A DNA stretch of 64,000 nucleotides from Sequoia sempervirens (GCA_007258455.2 VDFB02275664.1:186001-250000), one strand, 5' to 3'. Shown: positions 1 through 12,619, counted from the first letter of the stretch. Translations and numbers: made by a program. Notes: generated by a model not told the origin, from the sequence alone.

Positions 1-111
1 TTAGTACACAACTTATACTAGCCAGTATGTTACAAAAATTTACATGACTACCAATTCTAACAGCACAAGCCAATACATACAGTTTGTAGATGTTACCTGA
101 CTTACAAGATA

Positions 112-424
112 GATGAGTTTTTGGAGGAGATGCAAATAAATACAACACAAGTTTCTGGAGGAGATGCAAATAAATACAACTTTTCAATTTTTTTCATGCC
201 TAGTGTGGAGTATCCAAAATTTATTATTAATTCTGAATCTGATATTGACATATATAATTGAACTGAGATTGATAGATGTAAATAAATATGACATGAGTTT
301 TTGGAGGAGATGCAAATAAATACAACTTTTCAATTTGTTTCAATGCCCAGTGTGGAGTATCCAAAATTTATTGTTAATTTTGAATCTGATATTGGCATAT
401 ATCATTGAACTGAGATTGATACTA
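112..424. repeat. Tandem duplication, unit about 178 bp
   Basis: The segment beginning TTGGAGGAGATGCAAATAAA at 121 recurs at 301, and both are followed by the same stretch through GTGGAGTATCCAAAATTTAT to AACTGAGATTGAT. A short extra copy of the GGAGGAGATGCAAATAAATAC core lies at about 153. The copies differ by a few substitutions only. It is non-coding and its function is unknown. Confidence 0.85.
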
Positions 425-1560
425 TTGTTCTGATTTATTGGCGATAATTATTGGATCTATGTGTAAAATATGGAGATTTGTGTTTGACTACAAAGTGTTA
501 TCTCTTGTGATTTATGAGCAAATTATTATTTTTGTTCGTGGGTTTCTTACACAAGACAATATATTTATGCATTTCTTGTAGAGTCTATCCCAGTTGATCA
601 TAACAAAAAAACTTCCAATTTTGAAAAGAATATAACATAGAACCAAATAGCAGTGAAAATCCCAAACAAATATTGTCAAGAGTGTATCTCATTTAGCTTT
701 TATTTAATCTTTCTCTTTATGTCTATGAATATGTAACACATTTAGTGCACTCATGCCCTAGTTCATCATATATGGCAGAGAGCATGCCCATCTAGAGATG
801 ACCTTAGAATTTGGTTATGACTTATCCAAAGATAGTGATGTCGACAAAAATTCAAATGAGACAAGCTAAGGGTATACACTTCAATGCCTAAGTTAAACAA
901 TTCATACCCTAGACAAATATCAGTTCACACAGTGATGAGTTTGTAGTACAAAATTATGATTCTAAATGGTAGGACTATAACTATACTATCATAGAAATGC
1001 ATGAGCATTGTCTAGTCACCTTGAATGGTTAAGGAAATCTTTGAACTCATAAGTATTTACATAATGCTAGCAACATGTAAATTGTGCTTTCTTCATGGCC
1101 TAAAAGTACAACCAGAGCATCTCAAAATTTGAAGTGAGCAAAATTCTATTGTTATAAGGGTCATTTTCTAATGGAAGACAAAGTTGACTCTATCAATGAT
1201 CAAATTCCTAAATTTAGGTGACAACTACTTTATCCTCATTGCTCTGCAGCTCTTGTTTTATATGTTTTGATTATGTAATGTAAATATCATGTTTGATGTT
1301 AAATATTTGAAAATAAAATAAATTGGAATAAATTTATTGTTTGGTGTTATTTTTTTCAAAAAAATAAAGTTGAATACATTTGAATATTTATATAGCGAAT
1401 CCATTCATTAAGAGAAGGAAGAAATTTTTGAATTATTTGTACTAGACATAACTATGACTAATAAAGTTGAAGTTGAGTTTGTTCTTTAGAATACATATTT
1501 GTTAAACATTAAATAATCAAATGATTTATTATTAAAAATAATTCTTAGATTGATTCTAGT
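425..1560. other. AT-rich intergenic stretch
   Basis: I see no open frame with coding character, no repeat array and no recognisable transposon domain here. The base composition is moderately AT-rich and matches the rest of the left flank. Confidence 0.6.
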
Positions 1561-1957
1561 TGATTTTGAATTTGATAGTGAAATCTTCATATTATAGTTG
1601 AAGTTAAATATATTACTAATATAATAAATATATTATATTCTAATTTAATATTAATTATTTATAAATTATATTATATAAACTAAGTAAATAGATAATATGG
1701 TAATATTAATATATTTTAAAATATTGTTATAATTATTAATATAGTGATTTACTATTATATTAATTATATTATAGTAATAATATAATAATATTAATATTAT
1801 AATTAACATAGTAGTCAATTAAGATAGTTTATTAATATATATAAATATATATGAAAGGAGAACTTACAAAATAAAATAACCTATATTATATTGTATATAA
1901 ATATATAATATAAATTAATATTTCATATAATATAATTAATATAAACTATTATATAAT

Positions 1958-2053
1958 ATAAATTAATATATTACCTTTTTTTTTTTTTTTTTTTTTAGGC
2001 AAATTGTCAGAGAGGGTGACACTCTTCAGTGCTTTGATAAATTAATATTACCT
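1958..2053 (-). mobile_element. Possible short poly(A)-tailed retroinsertion (SINE or truncated LINE-like)
   Basis: A T-tract of about 20 at 1977-1996 leads into about 40 bp of normal-composition sequence (AGGCAAATTGTCAGAGAGGG and on) that stands out inside the AT-rich block. The insert is bracketed by near-identical copies of AAATTAATATATTACC (1959-1974) and AAATTAATATTACC (about 2039-2053). On the minus strand this reads as a short body with a poly(A) tail and target-site duplication. A further nearby copy of the flank at about 2072-2087 means local tandem duplication could also explain the repeats. Confidence 0.4.
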
Positions 2054-2149
2054 TATTTGCCTACAAATATATAAATTAATATATTACCTTATTTACCTAC
2101 AAATTATTACTTGTAATATAAGATATAAATAGAAATAGTATATATAATA

Positions 2150-2620
2150 TAAACCTGCATTAGGTTATATATATATAAAACCTACATTAGGTTATATATT
2201 ATCTTATATGTCTCAGATTATATATTATTTTATATCTATATATTATAGGTTATAATTTTTTTAAGAAACTATATATATATATATATAAATTAATATAAAA
2301 AAAAAATTATTAATGAAAAGAAGAAGTAACACATATATAATCAAATTATACTATAAAATATTAAAAATATAGATAAAGATATTAGTTTAATGGACATATT
2401 ATATATATACATGTGTATGTATATACATATATATATATATACATGTATATATATATGTGTATATATATTTAGGTTATATATTATCTTATATATCTAGTTT
2501 ATAGGTTATATATTATCTTATATAATCTTATTAATGAAAAGAAGAAGTAGCACATATATAATCAAATTATATCATAAAATATTAAAAATATAGATAAAAA
2601 TATTAGTTTAATGAAAATAA
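2150..2620. repeat. Direct repeat, offset about 221 bp
   Basis: TAATGAAAAGAAGAAGTA followed by ACACATATATAATCAAATTA and a shared tail through ATTAGTTTAATG occurs at 2311-2400 and again at 2532-2612. The preceding TATATATTATCTTATAT motif is duplicated with similar spacing. This indicates a tandem segmental duplication inside the AT-rich block. Confidence 0.8.
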
Positions 2621-3039
2621 TAATACAATTTTTTAATTTTTAATTTTAATAGTGTGAATTTAAATCTCTATAAAATAGTTAATTGATTTTTGTAAAATTT
2701 TCTTTAATAAAAAAAAACAATTTATTTATTTTAAAAGATTTAATGAAATAATTTTATAAAGCAAAAAATAAAATCATTCTTTTTAAAAATGTTTAATTTG
2801 TTTTATCCCAATAACACACAAAACTTTTTAACCAACACAATTTTTTATAATTTATAAAGATAAATATTTTACAAATTAACTTTACAAAATTTTATTTTAT
2901 TTTATTTTTTATTTAAATATTAATTTTGATTGATTGAAAATTAAATTATTAATAACTAATTAACTAAAAAGATTAACTAAAAAGAGGTAAAGTCATTACA
3001 ATGGCAACTACTAATAATAATAAACTCCTTGATATTTTG

Positions 3040-3870
3040 CTTCTCCGTATAAAAGGCCTGAACACGTTTTTAAATCTTTATAACCGTTCGTATCACTATG
3101 ATTTTAAAAAATCCGGAATGATGTAATATTTAAGGATACTGACATTTGGTGCATGTAAACTATGATCTTATCCGCAAATCTGCAGTAAAAGGACATCGAC
3201 ATTAACCAGTCTTTAAAACAGGTAGGGGCTTTACACGCTTGGATTTTAGAGTACAGCAGCCATTTTAGCCTCTGTACTTCTTTCTGCAGAAAAAATTAAT
3301 TGATTTCATGGCATGTTTACATGCATTTAGTGCATCGGCTATGCTGCATAAAAGGATTCGGGTTTATGTCATACACATTATTTGTCGTCAACTCCCTCTG
3401 GCTTTTATTGTTTGCTCGGCTTCTGTAGTCTCTTCTGCTTTATCTCTCCGTCCAAACGGGTGCTGCTTTGGTAAATTGTTTCAGTTGAAACGATTATATG
3501 TTTGAAAATTTTCTTGAAGGTAAATGAACGATGATTGGAGATTCGCAAACAATATTTTAAATTGTTTTTTAAAATGAAGGATGGAGAGTTTTGGAAAATG
3601 TAGAAATTGAAATTTGTTTTTACTGTTGCAATTGTGACAGATGATTTTCTTGATTACTGCTGAGAGAAAAAATTAGAGGCGCGGCAATTTTGATACAATA
3701 TTGCTTTGCCTTTTCTAGTTTGGAGTTTTCTGTGCAGATTTCTGAAGCTGTAAGTTAATCAAACTGTACCTGCACTTTAAATAGTGTAATTAAGTTATTG
3801 TTTACATAATTGTAGGAATTTGTTTGCAGGCAGCATTATAGCATAATTTAGTGATTTTAGTCTGAATTCT
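3040..3870 (+). promoter_or_regulatory. Possible promoter and untranslated leader remnant
   Basis: Composition shifts abruptly from AT-rich to ordinary at about 3000. A TATA-like GTATAAAAGGCC lies at 3047-3058. Downstream are C/T-rich leader-like sequence (3260-3470), a donor-like GCTGTAAGTTAA near 3747 and an acceptor-like TTTGTTTGCAGGCAGC near 3825. A 65-codon ORF at 3308 lacks recognisable features. This could be the start of a gene whose body is lost, or chance; nothing downstream confirms it. Confidence 0.22.
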
Positions 3871-4258
3871 ATCTCTGGTTTTTACTATTGTTAGAAAAGT
3901 TAGCATTCTTTTAGTTTGAATGTATGATTTTAAGAAATTGCAATGATTCTTGCGTGCATAAAACTACCAATCTTGTGCTTGTCTTGATTCATGGGCATTC
4001 TTGCGATGTTGTCTTGACCATGTTAAACGAGTTTATGTTTGCATGATAAATAGAATTCAATTTGAGGAACTCTGTTGATAGGTCATTTGACACAACAGAG
4101 TAAGGAGTATAAACCCTCTCATTTTAGCACTTTGTTTCCAAGAAATCAGAGTACAAGTTTTCAGACACTCTCATTGAGTTCTATACAAGACGCTATACAA
4201 ATCAAAATACACGATAATTAATTAGAGAAATTAAAATTAATTAGTCTATGAATTCAAT

Positions 4259-4860
4259 AGGTTCACTCATTACAACCATCTCAAAATTCCCAAGCTTCTA
4301 TACCCTGTCCCCGACTTGCGGCCAGAGGCTTCGTTGTAAAGACCAAGGTGGGTTGCCTTGGGCTCTTTTACCCCAAATGCGTTCCTAGGATTTTTAAACT
4401 GAGGAAAATCTGGGATATTAAAGGAAATACCGAAACTGTGGTGGAAGATTGGGGAAAATTCATGGCCATTGCGAGTGAAGAGCCCTTGGTAACAGTCTGA
4501 GAAGAGACGACCATTAAAGACAAAGACAACCTTTAAGGCCTCGGTAAATCCTCTGTTAACATTTAGGTGACATTTGAGTTTCCCGGAGGTGTTATTTGCC
4601 CATTAGTCTTAGGTAATTTACTTTCAGCCTAAGATATTTCAGCCTTGGATGCACTTTCTCGTGATTTATTCTCACCCCATGACCCAACGAGCTCCGTCCT
4701 GCTTATGACTTATTCATCACTTTGTGCATTTTCTACATATTGGCTCTGTTATAGGTTCATGTACATAACTCATACTTATTTTGTGCCTCTAGGGAATCTG
4801 GGATCCCAAAATCAGTGAATCTTTCCATGAGGCTCCTATCTCATGAATTAAGCTCCTACA
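4259..4860 (+). pseudogene. Unidentified coding-like remnant
   Basis: One forward frame is open for about 80 codons (4259-4498) and contains the string LFYPKCVPRIFKLRKIWDIK, with coding-like composition. It then continues through several stops (TGA at 4498, then others) with readable stretches such as ISALDALSRDLFSPHDPT near 4640-4690. I do not recognise the family. It is most likely a decayed retroelement or captured-gene fragment, and a long chance frame is the alternative. Confidence 0.3.
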
Positions 4861-7190
4861 AAGTTATATGCTTGAATTTGAGGCCTTTAGCTTACATTGA
4901 TGGAAAGGTTAAAATGTGTGTTACGCCAAGACAATATATTCCAATTGCTTTTTCCTTCTAACACACTATCTATATTATATACCATTGTCACAGTGACGAC
5001 AAACCGCTAGAATGACCAGTCTATCTGGCATTTGAAAGTTTTCAACAATGCTCCTTCTACCCTGATTAGAGTACCTTGTGGATAAAGGAATCAACTTCCT
5101 ATCTCCTTGATAGCATCCATCCTTTATAATGAAGTTCTAGACATTTTAGTATCATGGATATGCTTATAAACAATCAGGTGGAAATTGACACAGATACAAA
5201 GCGCATAAAACTCAACGTTGCTTGTGCTTACAGAGTTACCTAAACAGGCATTCTTAGGTTCTCCGAATTGTGGAGTTTCGGTGGGTAAACAAATCTCATC
5301 AAATGCCATTGAACAATAAATACGGTCAATCCAGTATGACCACATGTAAAAACCCCTAGGGAAATTCGGCAGTATTCTCTCAGTATCGCAAGTAACAAAG
5401 GGGCCCAGGTAACATTGACATGTACTGTGTTTGCGTCCCCGAATGATCTGTTAACTAATATTATGACGTCCTTGATAGAAGTGAATAATCTGACTACATA
5501 CACATTAATATGCTTTCTTTTCCAGGATTTTGATTCTTATGCTCAATATTCAAGACATGAATTTCCAATCTTTTTACCAGTTCATCGTTGCCTTTGAATT
5601 GAGGGTATGGAAGTCTCAACGTTTGACGAAGTGCAATCCTAGAATATCAAATTAAACAAGTCCATGAATGAGATTGAATAACATGTACGAATCTCGTAAA
5701 ACTGGAGAAATTGGACGTGGAGGAGCAGAAGAGACCTAATTTACGAAAAGCTTTGAGAAAGAAATTAACAGGATTACGGCACATGCCATTATTATAGTAC
5801 CCTGTGAAATGTGGAAAAAACAACGGAATAAATAGCAAAATCAAAAGTACTCAGATAAGAGAATTTTCGAGATAATGACACGTGTAACAATATCAGGATC
5901 TGTGGGAGTATTTACCAAAGGTGTCAATCCAAAACCAAGAAAACCCTGAGAAAGGCGAAATATTGAGAGAGAGACATGGAACATCCCTGTGAACTCAAGA
6001 AAGCTAGGAAAAGGATAATGTAATAAGCAGTTGGGGGTCCCGAGTATAAAAGTAACAGGAGCTGAGTGCATAGAAAAGTCATGGAAACTGGGATTCTCTA
6101 CTGGTATGCATTACTGAAGAGGGAAATTATCAAGCTTTAAGCTCGACGTATTAGGGAAATTATCAAGCTTTAAGATCGACATATTTTAAGATACTTTCTA
6201 AATAATAATTGTTGGTAATTGATGCATGAGCTTTCACCGCCATGCACCGTCATGCTGAGTGCCTTCTATGCGATGCACAGCTACTAAAGTATTAGATAGT
6301 TAATGTTAGAAGTTAACTGAAAATAAACTAAATTAGAATAGTTGCATTGCATGAGATTAATTCTATTTATAACATACTGTTATATTTAGTAAATTGGCTG
6401 TAGTTTTCAGATTTCATCGCATGAAATCGATACCTCTATATATTGGGGTCTGATGTAACTGTTTAAGAAAGAAGTTGAATAAAATTTGTATCAGGCCTTA
6501 GGATTTCTGATGGTCTATTTGACCATTTTTTTCAATTTTAGTCGAATATTACAGCTCTAAAATTTATTAGACCATATAGTTTGACTTGCTATATTTTTAT
6601 TAAACCGTAAAAAATTATTATAAGCAAAATATAATATAGTATTTTAATTTATAATATATATCATTTTATAATTTTTATTATAAAAAGATAAATTAGTTTA
6701 GAATAGAATATAACTTTTTTGAATACTTTCTAATATGAATTTAGAAACTTTGACATTTTTATAATGGTTATCATTTTTTATATTAATATATGTGATTTAT
6801 AATATTATTATAAAAATATATATTAATTTAGAATCTTTTCAAAATAGAATATAATTATTTGTAACTTTTAGAATATATTTAACAAGATTTGTTTTTAATA
6901 TGAACTTAGAAACTTTTGTTAATTGATAATTATAATAGTAGATTTTATATTTATTACTAATAATTATCATTTTGAGATTTTTCAAGATGTAGAACATAAA
7001 ATGTTTTATATTAAAAGATTCCATAAATTAATAATTTTTAGCAGGGCATTTAAATGCGTAGGCAGAGTGCATAAAATTTTTCATATGACAGATAGGGGTG
7101 ACTGTCAGATTCAGATTTTAAATTCTGCATTGCTGGCAGCAATGCCGTGCCTCCTGTTTTTTGACATCTTGCATGTGTTTACAAACCTAC
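4861..7190. other. No supported gene; unique AT-moderate DNA
   Basis: Overlapping minus-strand ORFs of 60-90 codons at 5124-6071 and frames at 6839-7195 lack domain motifs, credible starts or composition bias and are treated as chance. A short direct repeat, GGGAAATTATCAAGCTTTAA, occurs at 6121 and again near 6153. From 6590 to 7000 the DNA is strongly AT-rich. Confidence 0.6.
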
Positions 7191-7195
7191 AATAA

Positions 7196-7395
7196 TAAGC
7201 TTTTCAGCTTGCATAACCTTTTTTTATAAATAATTATAAACTTTTCAGCTTGTATAAATTCATTTTTTCAAATAATGAAAAACTTTCAGCTTGCATAAGT
7301 TCATTTTTTCTAAATAATGAAAATCTCTTCAGCTTGCGTAAGTTTGTTTTTTCTAAATAATAAAAAAAAATTCAACTTGCATAACTTCATTTTTG
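7196..7395. repeat. 43-bp minisatellite, about 5 copies
   Basis: The core TTTCAGCTTGCATAA recurs at about 7202, 7243, 7283, 7325 and 7368, each followed by a variable T-rich tract and AATAATGAAA-like spacer. Copies differ by substitutions and small indels, so the array is not recent. Confidence 0.85.
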
Positions 7396-8467
7396 AATGG
7401 TATTCTCATCATCTAGATTAGAGGTATGCATAGGAAAATAATGTCTGGGTTAGTAAGTGTTGAGGGTAATTATATGTTTAGTTTTTTTAAATTTAATGAT
7501 TTTTTAGTTGTAATTGGATTACATAGATATTAATATCGTTGTCTTTTTTTGAACAAGCTGATTACAACATGATGAGTAATTGCATATCTAAATCAGAAGT
7601 TTTCCTTCGACTTAGCTGTCATGAATAGAGAAATCTAGTCTCTCAAAGTCACGTAGAGGTTGAACCTCAACCAATGGTGCCTCTAGAAGTTTGAACCTTA
7701 ATAGATAAACATACTATCATCCTCACCAATTATGCTCAACAAATAAATTACAATCCTTAAACAATTTAGCAAAAAAATTAAAACAAAATATCTTTAAATT
7801 TGACAATCAGTATTTTGATTGTAATAATATTTGACTCTAAATCTGATTGTTTGTTAAAATATTTGAATGACCATTAATTGTTTTTCCAAATTAATAAGGG
7901 GTTTAGTAGGTAGAACAATATTGTAAGAATAACATAATATAATGATCCAATTGCTAAGAGGGTAAGGGATGGAAGAAAATTTCTTTTTTAAGTAATAAAT
8001 TTCAATTTTATTATATTTTTTTCTAATCAGAACTTTAATTTGTTTTGAGTTTGACAAGGATCTATTTATGTAAAGTGTATTAATCATTTCTAAAGCTATG
8101 AATATATATTTCATAGCAGCTTTCCTATAAACAAGGGCTATAATGTGGCCGTAGTCCCCACTAAAGAGTGACAAGGTGGTTTGCACTTGCACGATGTAGA
8201 TGAGTAGGAGGGATGGTTGTACATGAATAGTTGCAGATGGATGTACGACTCAAAAGTGTGTGGTTTGTTACTGCCACATTTGTTAAAGCGCTTTAAAAGT
8301 GCTAAGATGTAAAAGCATTATGCTATGCACACACAATAGATAAATTCCCTTTATTTCCTTCAATTTTGTTGCAGCAATTCAACTAGACATTTCAGTTTCC
8401 AACATATAACCTAATGACACATTGATAACCCCCTTTGCTAAAAGAGCACTTTACCCAACCTTGAAAA
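7396..8467. other. No supported gene
   Basis: AT-rich sequence. A minus-strand ORF of 112 codons (7854-8192) has no motif, is rich in I/K/Y as expected from AT composition, and is treated as chance. The stretch ends at the left terminus of the large inverted-repeat element. Confidence 0.6.
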
Positions 8468-9420
8468 TAGGGGAGAGCAGCCGATACGTACGCACCCAAA
8501 ATCAGATGGTCCATGTGGCAAGCCATGTGGACCAATAACTTTTTTTGCCTTATACCCATTATGAAAAAATATTATATAAACAATATCAATTTTTTTAAAA
8601 AAATTGGAATTATTTTGCCACATGGGAGGACAATATTTGTCCACGCGTTTTAAAAATCGAAAAAAAGACCTGTCGACCGATATGTAGGCACCTCAGGTGC
8701 CACTTCTTGTGTGGCACTACGTTTGAAGTTGACAGCCTTGCCACGTCAACTTCTCTCAGTCCGCCACCCTAAGAATCCACTGTGTCACATTTATCACTCG
8801 CCGCCCCTTCCTATACTTCTCAACTGTCGTATTTAATGCAAGTCTCCTCTCCTTAGCTCGACGCCACACTGCGTTGTTTTTTAGCTAACCTGCATTCAAT
8901 GCTCCCAATGCCTCGCTCTTCTCGCCATCTTCTCAGCCTTTCATTCTAGCAAGTTGTCGTTCTTTCTTCACTTGCACGCCACTACGTGCTCAGTTCATTG
9001 CCTGCAACCTTCAAACATTTACCACAACCTGCGATGCTCAGACTTCGGTTGGATATGGGTAGAAGCCAATTAGGATATGGGTACACCCCAATTAGTGAAC
9101 GTTTCCAGCGGCTCCACTTTTTCCATGCAAGCAACGAACGGGTTCCTCGCCGCCATGAAGGTAACCGACATTTGTTACGACGTTGTGAATGTTTTTGAAC
9201 TTCAATCCAGTTGTCTAGCTCACAAATTTTTCCAGGTGAAGCCACATGAATAGTGTTGTGTGCTCGGGATTCAGCTGCTGTCCACCCACATCAAGCCGTT
9301 CGACCAAGGTGAGCTTGCTCACTAAGGCTCACCATTATTCGGTTTTTTGAGTTTTCTTTGCATTTGTGTTTATTTTATTGGAATTTTAGTGTTGTAGAAA
9401 TCATTTTTTTTTGGTTGAAG
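8468..9420 (+). repeat. Left terminal inverted repeat, outer module
   Basis: This pairs with 23640-24589 on the opposite strand. Diagnostic shared stretches include ACGTACGCACC, GTGCCACTTC, CTCAGTCCGCCACCCTAAGA and CCTGCATTCAATGCTC. The left copy has a poly-A/T expansion near 8591-8603 and small indels compared with the right copy, so the arms have diverged for some time. It carries the captured-gene fragment at 9085-9308. Confidence 0.85.
9085..9308 (+). pseudogene. Captured host-gene fragment with a 75-nt intron (left arm copy)
   Basis: Exon-like sequence ends at ATGAAG (9160), followed by GTAACC. A 75-nt intron-like stretch ends TTTTTCCAG (9235), and a second exon-like block ends CGACCAAG with donor GTGAGC (9309). 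The right arm (23762-24005, minus) carries the better-preserved version. This copy has an in-frame 21-nt loss before ATGAAG and a TAG in exon 2 where the right arm has TGG. Host gene family not recognised. Confidence 0.6.
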
Positions 9421-9789
9421 TTTAGTGTTTATGAACATTGTCCTATTTGTATTCATAAACACACTAAATCTTTGGAAATTAATCTTCTACTCAAGCATCG
9501 CTCTCTTTCTAGAATAGATAATAATATAGTTGGTTGTTTCCCCGCCATTGAAAATTCTGGGGTTGTTTTCTTTTTTCATTAATAATATTGTTCATTGTTT
9601 CGTTGCCATAGATGAAGCTGTATTTTTGTTTATTCCTTTATGTGTCCGCAGGGTTTATATTGCAAATATTACAGTCATATTTTGGCATTTCTCTTTCATT
9701 AGGGTTTATTTTGCAAATATAACACTCATAGTTTAGCATTTCTATTTACCTAGGTCTTATTTTGCAAATATTACAGTCATAATTTACCA

Positions 9790-10130
9790 TTTCTATTTCA
9801 TAGGTTCTGCATTATCATATACTTTGGTTATCGTATTCTTTCTCATAGGTTTTGCATTATCATTGACTTTGGTTATCCTATTCTCATAGGTTCTGCATTG
9901 TCATTGACTTTGCATATCGTATTCTCATAGGTTTTGCATTATCATTGATTTTGCTTATCGTATTCTCACAAGTTCTGCATTATCATTCACTCTGCTTATC
10001 GATTTCTCATAGGTTATGCATTATCATTGACTCTGCTTATCGTATTCTCATAGGTTCTGCATTATCGTTGACTCTTCTTATTGTATTATCTTAGGTTCTG
10101 CATTATCATTGACTTAGGTTGTGTTCTATG
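9790..10130 (+). repeat. 41-bp minisatellite in the left arm, about 8 copies
   Basis: The unit is ATAGGTTCTGCATTATCATT followed by GACTTTGCTTATCGTATTCTC, repeated with substitutions from about 9802 to 10120. Two further copies sit at 11090-11150. The corresponding place in the right arm (about 23660-23715) has only one unit, so the array expanded, or survived, on one side only. Confidence 0.9.
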
Positions 10131-11080
10131 TTTCATAAACCAAAAAAAATAATGTGGGTTAATCTTTTTTTAGGTTTTGCTTCATCTTTTTAGTCACTTA
10201 AAAATTTTATATTGTTTTTGTGCCATTCATCTATTCAGTGACTTAAAATTTTTATGTTGTTTGTGAGCCATAGATAAATATGTGGGTGTTATTTTTTTAT
10301 GGGTTCTGCTCCATCAAATCAGTCATATACATTTGTGATAATTGTTAAACTCTTACTATTTTCCAGTCCTAAGCTTCGAAAATAATTGGATACACTTTTA
10401 ACTATTTTATAGTCAAAATAAATAGATTTAAAAAGATTCCATCAATTATACAATTAATTATGAATCCAATAGCTTGCATCATGCTAATACGACCATTGCC
10501 AACTATTATCCAATAGAATAATTCATAAAGTAATTTGGATCTTTTGAAACAATTTTGAGAAAAAAAAAATATTATTAACATCTAATTCCATGTTATTCTC
10601 ATTATGTTCTTTCATGAATTTATATTTTATCAAATTATAAAACCTAATAACAGTATTAGTATTCCTACCTCTCATAGAAAGATTAAAAAGAATATAACTA
10701 CTTAAGTGTGAGATTTTTAAATTTTAGAACCAGAGATTGATATCTGAGCAAATTAATATGGACTTTTCCTTTAGACTACAATGGTTAGGCTATTAATGTC
10801 TGACGTCTCATATAAATTGTTTTAATTTAAAAGAGCCTAATTTTTTAATGTAAAGTTTTTCAGTTCCTGTATATTTGACACACAAACAAGGGCCCAGTCC
10901 CTAGGTGGGCAGTCTTGATCATTTAACAATCTCCTAAAATCTGTGTTCTACCATTCACCTACACCGAATATACTGTGCTCAATATTTGTTCGATTAATGT
11001 TATTGAGTACTATTTGTAGGTGCCATTGATATTACCATATATTACCATAAGCGTAGTTAATAAATGTCTCTAGTGGTTAT
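10131..11080 (+). other. Left-arm-specific segment
   Basis: This begins with further CATAGGTT and TTCATC-type modules. From about 10330 it becomes AT-rich sequence with no inverted partner in the right arm. It is flanked on both sides by the 41-bp repeat family, which suggests an insertion into, or a deletion spanning, that array. No coding frame is supported. The string GGGCCCAGTCCCTAGGTGGG near 10889 is an isolated GC-rich patch. Confidence 0.5.
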
Positions 11081-11139
11081 CATATTCTTTCTCATAGGTT
11101 CTGCATTATCATTGACTATGGTTATCCTATTCTCATAGG

Positions 11140-11740
11140 TTCTGCATTATCAATATCTCCAGCCTTCCACCGTTCACATATATTGCTCCATACCTCAGCC
11201 CCTCCATAAATTCCAGCTATCATGGCTTTCACCTTGTATTCCTGCCAAATTCCACCTTCTCTTTAACTACTGCCTCCTTCCTGGGTGCATGTTCTTCAAA
11301 ATTGTATTTCTCTTCTGTAAATACAATTTAGATTCTATATCTCTACTTTATTTACTATCGCTCTTGGCTTTAAAGAAAACCTTTGTTTCCTCTACAAATA
11401 TACAAGTTTCTTTTTTTTACAGATTCACTATAATTCCGTCCACCATCAATAAATTGCCCTGCCCTATTTTCATTCTATCAGCTACCATTCTGATCCTGGA
11501 GTTATGTGCTGGCCTGATTATCCAATTACAGCTCGTCTCGTTAATCATTAAGGTTCGGTTTCTGCGAGTGTTACTCCTTCAATGGCCACCTGCGCTTTTG
11601 CTTTAAAGTCTTCGTTTAAAGATTATTATATTTCTAATGGATTCGAGATTATCAAATTGAACAAATGTGGAGCTTCCTTCGTAGAGATCTCTTGCCAGTT
11701 CCTACCATTAAATTTAAATATGTAGAGTGGCTTTTGGCAC
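11140..11740 (-). pseudogene. Possible second captured coding fragment
   Basis: On the minus strand, blocks in different frames look coding: FNGRNWQEISTKEAPHLFNL (about 11720-11640), FKAKAQVAIEGVTLAETEP (about 11605-11548) and LEFMEGLRYGAIYVNGGRLE (about 11215-11150), separated by stops and frameshifts. An opposite-strand 105-codon ORF (11289-11606) is probably the shadow of this. The family is not recognised. No partner for this block is obvious in the right arm. Confidence 0.35.
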
Positions 11741-11789
11741 TCCAGCTAGTTAAATCCATCATTTGTGCGGGTTTGAGTTGCCGTTTTGG

Positions 11790-12190
11790 GTATTTGTTGG
11801 GTGCTATGTTTTTTATAGGTTATGTTTCATCAATTCATTTGCCAACTATGTAGCCTTTTTTTGGTGTCATTGATAAATATAGGGGTGTTAGGATTATCAT
11901 GTGCTACTTCGTTAAATCTATAATGCAAATGTTTGTATCTTTTTTTAGGTTCCATTGATTATTTTGGGGGTGTTATCTTTTGCATAGGTTATTTTTCATC
12001 AATTCAGTCATCCAATTATTGTAGCTTCTTTTCGTGCCTTGGAAATATTTGGGGGTGTTCTATTTTTGTTAGGTTTTGCTTCATCAATTTAGTCATGCAT
12101 ATATTGTACCTTTTTTAGGTAGCATAGATAATTTTTGGGGTTTTCTCTTGTTTGTAAGTTCCACTTCATCAATTCAGTCATCTATTCTAC
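11790..12190 (+). repeat. 85-bp interspersed tandem repeat, left arm
   Basis: Each unit contains TCATCAATTCAGTCATGCA, then TTTTTTTAGGTGCCATTGAT and a GGGGGTGTT block followed by TATAGGTT. About four to five divergent copies lie here. The same unit recurs singly or in pairs at 13220-13300, 14170-14360, 14560-14650, 14920-15080 and 15220-15480, on either strand. Confidence 0.8.
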
Positions 12191-12309
12191 CAATGAATAA
12201 TTTCCAACAGTAGTACGACGGTCCTCCACAAGTTACGAAAAAACTCTTGCATAAAAAAACACGATGATATCAAACACATATCGGATATTAAATGCACGTT
12301 TAATCGTTT

Positions 12310-12615
12310 ATATATATGTATAGACATATACATAGACATGTATATGTATATCAAATATTAAATGCACACGTAATTGTATTTATTTCAAAACAAAACAATT
12401 ACACACTGGCAGCCAAACATGATGAAGTGTATCCAACTTGTATATGCTTAAGGTCTTTGCATCTTCTTTATATATATATGCATATGTATAGACATATACA
12501 TATACATATACATATACATATGTTTATGTATATGTATATGTATATGTATATGTCTATATATATATGTATATGTATATGTATATGTGTATATACATATACA
12601 TATACATATACTACT
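12310..12615. repeat. TATATG/TATACA microsatellite, left arm
   Basis: Alternating ATATGT and ATACAT hexamers form long self-complementary runs (12315-12360, 12470-12612). The right arm carries a matching block at 22200-22350 and 22475-22545. All ORFs predicted across it are low-complexity Y/I/H/M strings and are not genes. Confidence 0.9.
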
Positions 12616-12619
12616 TTCA

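Larger units (their letters stand above)
1560..2960. repeat. Extremely AT-rich TA/TATA-repeat block
   Basis: About 1.4 kb is almost entirely A and T, with runs of (TA)n at 2170-2180, 2270-2290 and 2400-2470. The phrase AGGTTATATATTATCTTATA recurs near 2190 and 2470-2520. This is typical of low-complexity plant intergenic DNA. No coding frame crosses it. Confidence 0.8.

Noticed and set aside
1560..2960. Matrix attachment or replication origin suggested by extreme AT content
   Set aside because: Composition alone is not evidence, and low-complexity intergenic DNA explains it.
5124..6071. Series of overlapping minus-strand ORFs of 60-87 codons
   Set aside because: Several frames open over the same bases, no recognisable domain, and no consistent coding direction.
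7854..8192. 112-codon minus-strand ORF
   Set aside because: AT-driven I/K/Y composition, no motif, no supporting context.
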